NCBI GenBank assembly: GCA_002293365.1 | Contig: DBDD01000152.1 | Span: forward strand, 14,030-21,334 | From: Christensenella sp. UBA941 | Lineage (GTDB): Bacteria > Bacillota > Clostridia > Christensenellales > UBA941 | Length of the DNA: 7,305 nucleotides | Reading direction: 5' to 3' | The notes under the pieces: model-generated | Databases searched by the model: none | The model's input: the letters and a program-made list of their open reading frames with translations, nothing else | Told to the model about the DNA's origin: nothing | In this document: piece after piece, positions 5,493 through 7,305 of the stretch | Numbering within the stretch: the first letter of the stretch is position 1 | Layout: every line of letters starts with the position of its first letter | Made by a program: the position numbers and the translations under genes

Positions 5493-7112
5493 ATGATTAC
5501 GTTGCGGGGAAAAGGCGTAAGCGAAGGCGTCGCGTTTGGTAAGCTGTTCTTTACCAGAGATCATACGGCAAACGCCGTCCGCACCGCCTCCGGCGACGCG
5601 GAGCTGGAGCTTCGCCGCCTAAAGGACGCGATGAAATTGGCGTCGGAGCAGCTTGAAAAGCTATACGCCGCCGCCCTCGACGCCGTCGGTGAAAAAGAGG
5701 CGGAGATATTCCAAATTCACCAGCTGATGCTGGAGGACGACGACTACCAGGATTTCATACGCAATATGATCGAATCCGAGAAGGTAAACGCTGAATCCGC
5801 CGTCAGCGCCGCCGCCGACAATTTTGCCCAAATGTTCTCCGAGATGGACGATCCTTATATGCAAGGGCGCACGGTCGACGTCCGGGATATCTCCGGCCGT
5901 ATTACCAGAGCGCTTATGGGCGAGGAGGACGATCAGACCAGCCTTTCGGAAAAGCACATCGTCGGCGCGGAGGATATTACGCCGAGCCAGGCGCTTCAGC
6001 TAGACAAGAGCCTGGCCATGGGCTTCGTAACCGTAGGCGGCTCGCAAACCTCCCATACGGCGATTCTTGCTCGCACGATGAACGTCCCGGCCGTCATAGG
6101 CGTAAAGGAGCTGCTTTGCCCGGAATACGAGGGGCTCGACTGCATAGCGGACGGCTTTACGGGCGTAGTATACCTCGACCCTGACGAGGCGACGATCGCG
6201 CTTTATAAGGCGAAGGAAGCCGAACTTCGTGAAAAAGCCCGTCTTTTGGAGCAGATGAAGGGCGAAAAGACCGCCACGCTCTCCGGGCAGCAGATTCGGC
6301 TCTACGCAAATATCGGCGGCCTAGCCGATATCGACGCCGTACTAGCAAACGACGCCGAGGGCGTGGGCCTTTTCCGTACGGAGTTCATATTCCTCGAAAG
6401 CGAGCGCTGCCCTACGGAGGACGAACAGTTTGCGATCTATAAAGAAGCGCTTGAAAGGCTCAAATGCCCCATCGTTTTCCGGACGATGGATATCGGCGCG
6501 GACAAACAAGCGCCCTGGCTGAGCCTGAAGCAGGAGGAAAACCCCGCCCTCGGCCTGCGCGGCGCGCGGCTGTGCCTTGCGCGCAGGGAGCTATTCGAGG
6601 CCCAGCTGCGCGCGCTGTACCGCGCGTCCGCATTTGGCAAGGCTGCGATCATGTTCCCGATGATCATCTCGAAAAACGAGGTACTGGAGATCAAGGAAAT
6701 AGCACAGAACGTCCGCGCCGGTTTGACGGAAAGCGGCATAGCCTTCGACCCGTCGGTGGAGCTCGGCGTCATGATCGAAACGCCGGCCTCCGTTATGATA
6801 AGCGGCGAATTGGCGGAGGAGGTCGACTTTTTCAGCATCGGCACAAACGACCTGACGCAGTATACGCTCGCGCTGGACAGGCAGAATAAGGAGCTTGATA
6901 GGTTCTACGACCCGCACCATCCGGCAGTCATTCGCATGATCCGCATGGTCGCGCAGAACGCGCACGCGAAGGGCATATGGGTGGGGATATGCGGCGAGCT
7001 GGGGGCGGATATGGGCCTTACGGACGTTTTCGTGGAGATGGGCATAGATGAATTGTCCGTTTCGCCCTCCAAGATATTGGGCATTCGGGCGAAGGTGAGA
7101 GCGCATCCGTAA
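5493..7112 (+). CDS. ptsI: PTS enzyme I (PEP-protein phosphotransferase), short form
   Basis: Enzyme I starts the PTS by transferring phosphate from phosphoenolpyruvate to its own histidine and then to HPr. The 539-residue product has the N-terminal HPr-binding/swivelling region with catalytic His188 in GGSQTSHTAILAR (182-194). The C-terminal PEP-binding barrel follows, with GLFRTEF (Arg295), FRTMDIGADK (Arg330), MIETPAS (Glu429), GTNDLTQY (450-457) and the active-site Cys500 in GICGELGAD. All expected catalytic residues are present. It ends soon after the conserved LSVSPSKILGIRAKVR, about 30 residues short of the roughly 570-575 of the Bacillus and E. coli enzymes. No continuation is visible in other frames after the stop, so this looks like a naturally short C-terminus and not a frameshift. 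It follows ptsH by 16 nt in the same unit. Confidence 0.96.
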   Translation: MITLRGKGVSEGVAFGKLFFTRDHTANAVRTASGDAELELRRLKDAMKLASEQLEKLYAAALDAVGEKEAEIFQIHQLMLEDDDYQDFIRNMIESEKVNAESAVSAAADNFAQMFSEMDDPYMQGRTVDVRDISGRITRALMGEEDDQTSLSEKHIVGAEDITPSQALQLDKSLAMGFVTVGGSQTSHTAILARTMNVPAVIGVKELLCPEYEGLDCIADGFTGVVYLDPDEATIALYKAKEAELREKARLLEQMKGEKTATLSGQQIRLYANIGGLADIDAVLANDAEGVGLFRTEFIFLESERCPTEDEQFAIYKEALERLKCPIVFRTMDIGADKQAPWLSLKQEENPALGLRGARLCLARRELFEAQLRALYRASAFGKAAIMFPMIISKNEVLEIKEIAQNVRAGLTESGIAFDPSVELGVMIETPASVMISGELAEEVDFFSIGTNDLTQYTLALDRQNKELDRFYDPHHPAVIRMIRMVAQNAHAKGIWVGICGELGADMGLTDVFVEMGIDELSVSPSKILGIRAKVRAHP

Positions 7113-7120
7113 CGCCGCTA

Positions 7121-7150
7121 TTTACTTTCCATACATTCCGGTGCTATACT
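7121..7150 (+). promoter_or_regulatory. Extended -10 promoter for the downstream transporter gene
   Basis: TTTACT (7121-7126, 4/6 to TTGACA), an 18-bp spacer and TATACT (7145-7150, 5/6) preceded by TG one base before make a plausible sigma-A promoter. It lies just after the ptsI stop, with predicted start near 7157 and a leader of about 75 nt. I saw no clear terminator between ptsI and this site, so some read-through from the PTS genes is possible. Confidence 0.55.
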
Positions 7151-7231
7151 CTATAGAATTGCGAAAATCGCGGCTATTCCCTATGAACGGCATATGCGAT
7201 TTAGCGCTTTGGAATTGGGAGTAACCAGCGA

Positions 7232-7305
7232 ATGGCCAGCGATCGGAAAGGACCTCTATTCATGGTCGCCGCCTCCATCCTTTGGAGCCTCGGCGGCCTT
7301 TGCAT
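7232..7305 (+). CDS. DMT/EamA-family transporter, N-terminal fragment
   Basis: Only 24 complete codons are in the window before it runs off the end. The translation begins MASDRKGPLFMVAASILWSL and continues GGLC. A short charged N-terminus followed by a hydrophobic helix containing the LWSLGG pattern is typical of the first membrane segment of drug/metabolite transporters (EamA domain), which are ten-helix inner-membrane exporters or permeases of metabolites. GGGAG at 7217-7221 lies 10 nt before the ATG. The family call rests on this first helix only; the substrate is unknown. Confidence 0.6.
   Translation, partial: MASDRKGPLFMVAASILWSLGGLC

Noticed and set aside
7161..7202. Inverted repeat AAATCGC/GCGATTT in the transporter leader
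   Set aside because: It has only 7 bp with a 24-nt loop and a competing small GCGA/TCGC hairpin, so it is too weak to call an operator or riboswitch.
7183..7224. 13-codon leader peptide frame (MNGICDLALWNWE) ending 7 nt before the transporter start
   Set aside because: There is no ribosome binding site upstream, and frames this short are expected by chance. The two tryptophans alone do not support an attenuator.

Overview
The window looks like chromosomal DNA from an anaerobic member of the Bacillota (clostridial type) with moderately high GC. The evidence is the strong AGGAGG-type ribosome binding sites, a Bacillota-style sugar phosphotransferase (PTS) set (fused EIICBA, HPr, short EI), and a stand-alone cobalamin-dependent methionine synthase activation-domain protein, a type I associate with anaerobes. 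The sequence does not let me name a genus. I see no insertion sequence, prophage, CRISPR array, tRNA or rRNA. This is mostly core metabolism, and I found no convincing new multi-gene system.

Layout: positions 58-1980 hold a two-gene plus-strand unit, a small nitroreductase-family flavoprotein followed 15 nt later by a complete dihydrolipoyl dehydrogenase (lpdA-like). It ends against a convergent minus-strand gene (2008-2685) whose product resembles the AdoMet-binding activation domain of MetH and carries a C-terminal cysteine cluster. A perfect 15-bp inverted repeat sits at the convergent junction and includes the last five codons of the minus-strand gene.

A divergent intergenic region (2686-2907) follows. 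It carries a good sigma-A-type promoter and a roughly 110-nt leader for the PTS genes. The leader can be drawn as two mutually exclusive hairpins, the second followed by a T-rich tract, which suggests an attenuated or antiterminated leader. Next come the glucose-family EIICBA permease (2908-5085), HPr (5219-5476) and enzyme I (5493-7112). Together they give a complete phosphorelay: PEP to EI His188, HPr His15, EIIA His646, EIIB Cys479, then the sugar moving through EIIC. Between the permease and HPr lie two strong, perfect hairpins without U-tracts.

A second promoter (extended -10) at 7121-7150 precedes the first 24 codons of a probable DMT/EamA-family transporter, which runs off the window end. 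The points most worth a second look are the HPr, which has Lys where HprK-regulated HPr has Ser46, the leader upstream of the permease, the twin hairpins between ptsG and ptsH, and the orphan MetH-activation-like protein with its CxxCx4C cluster.
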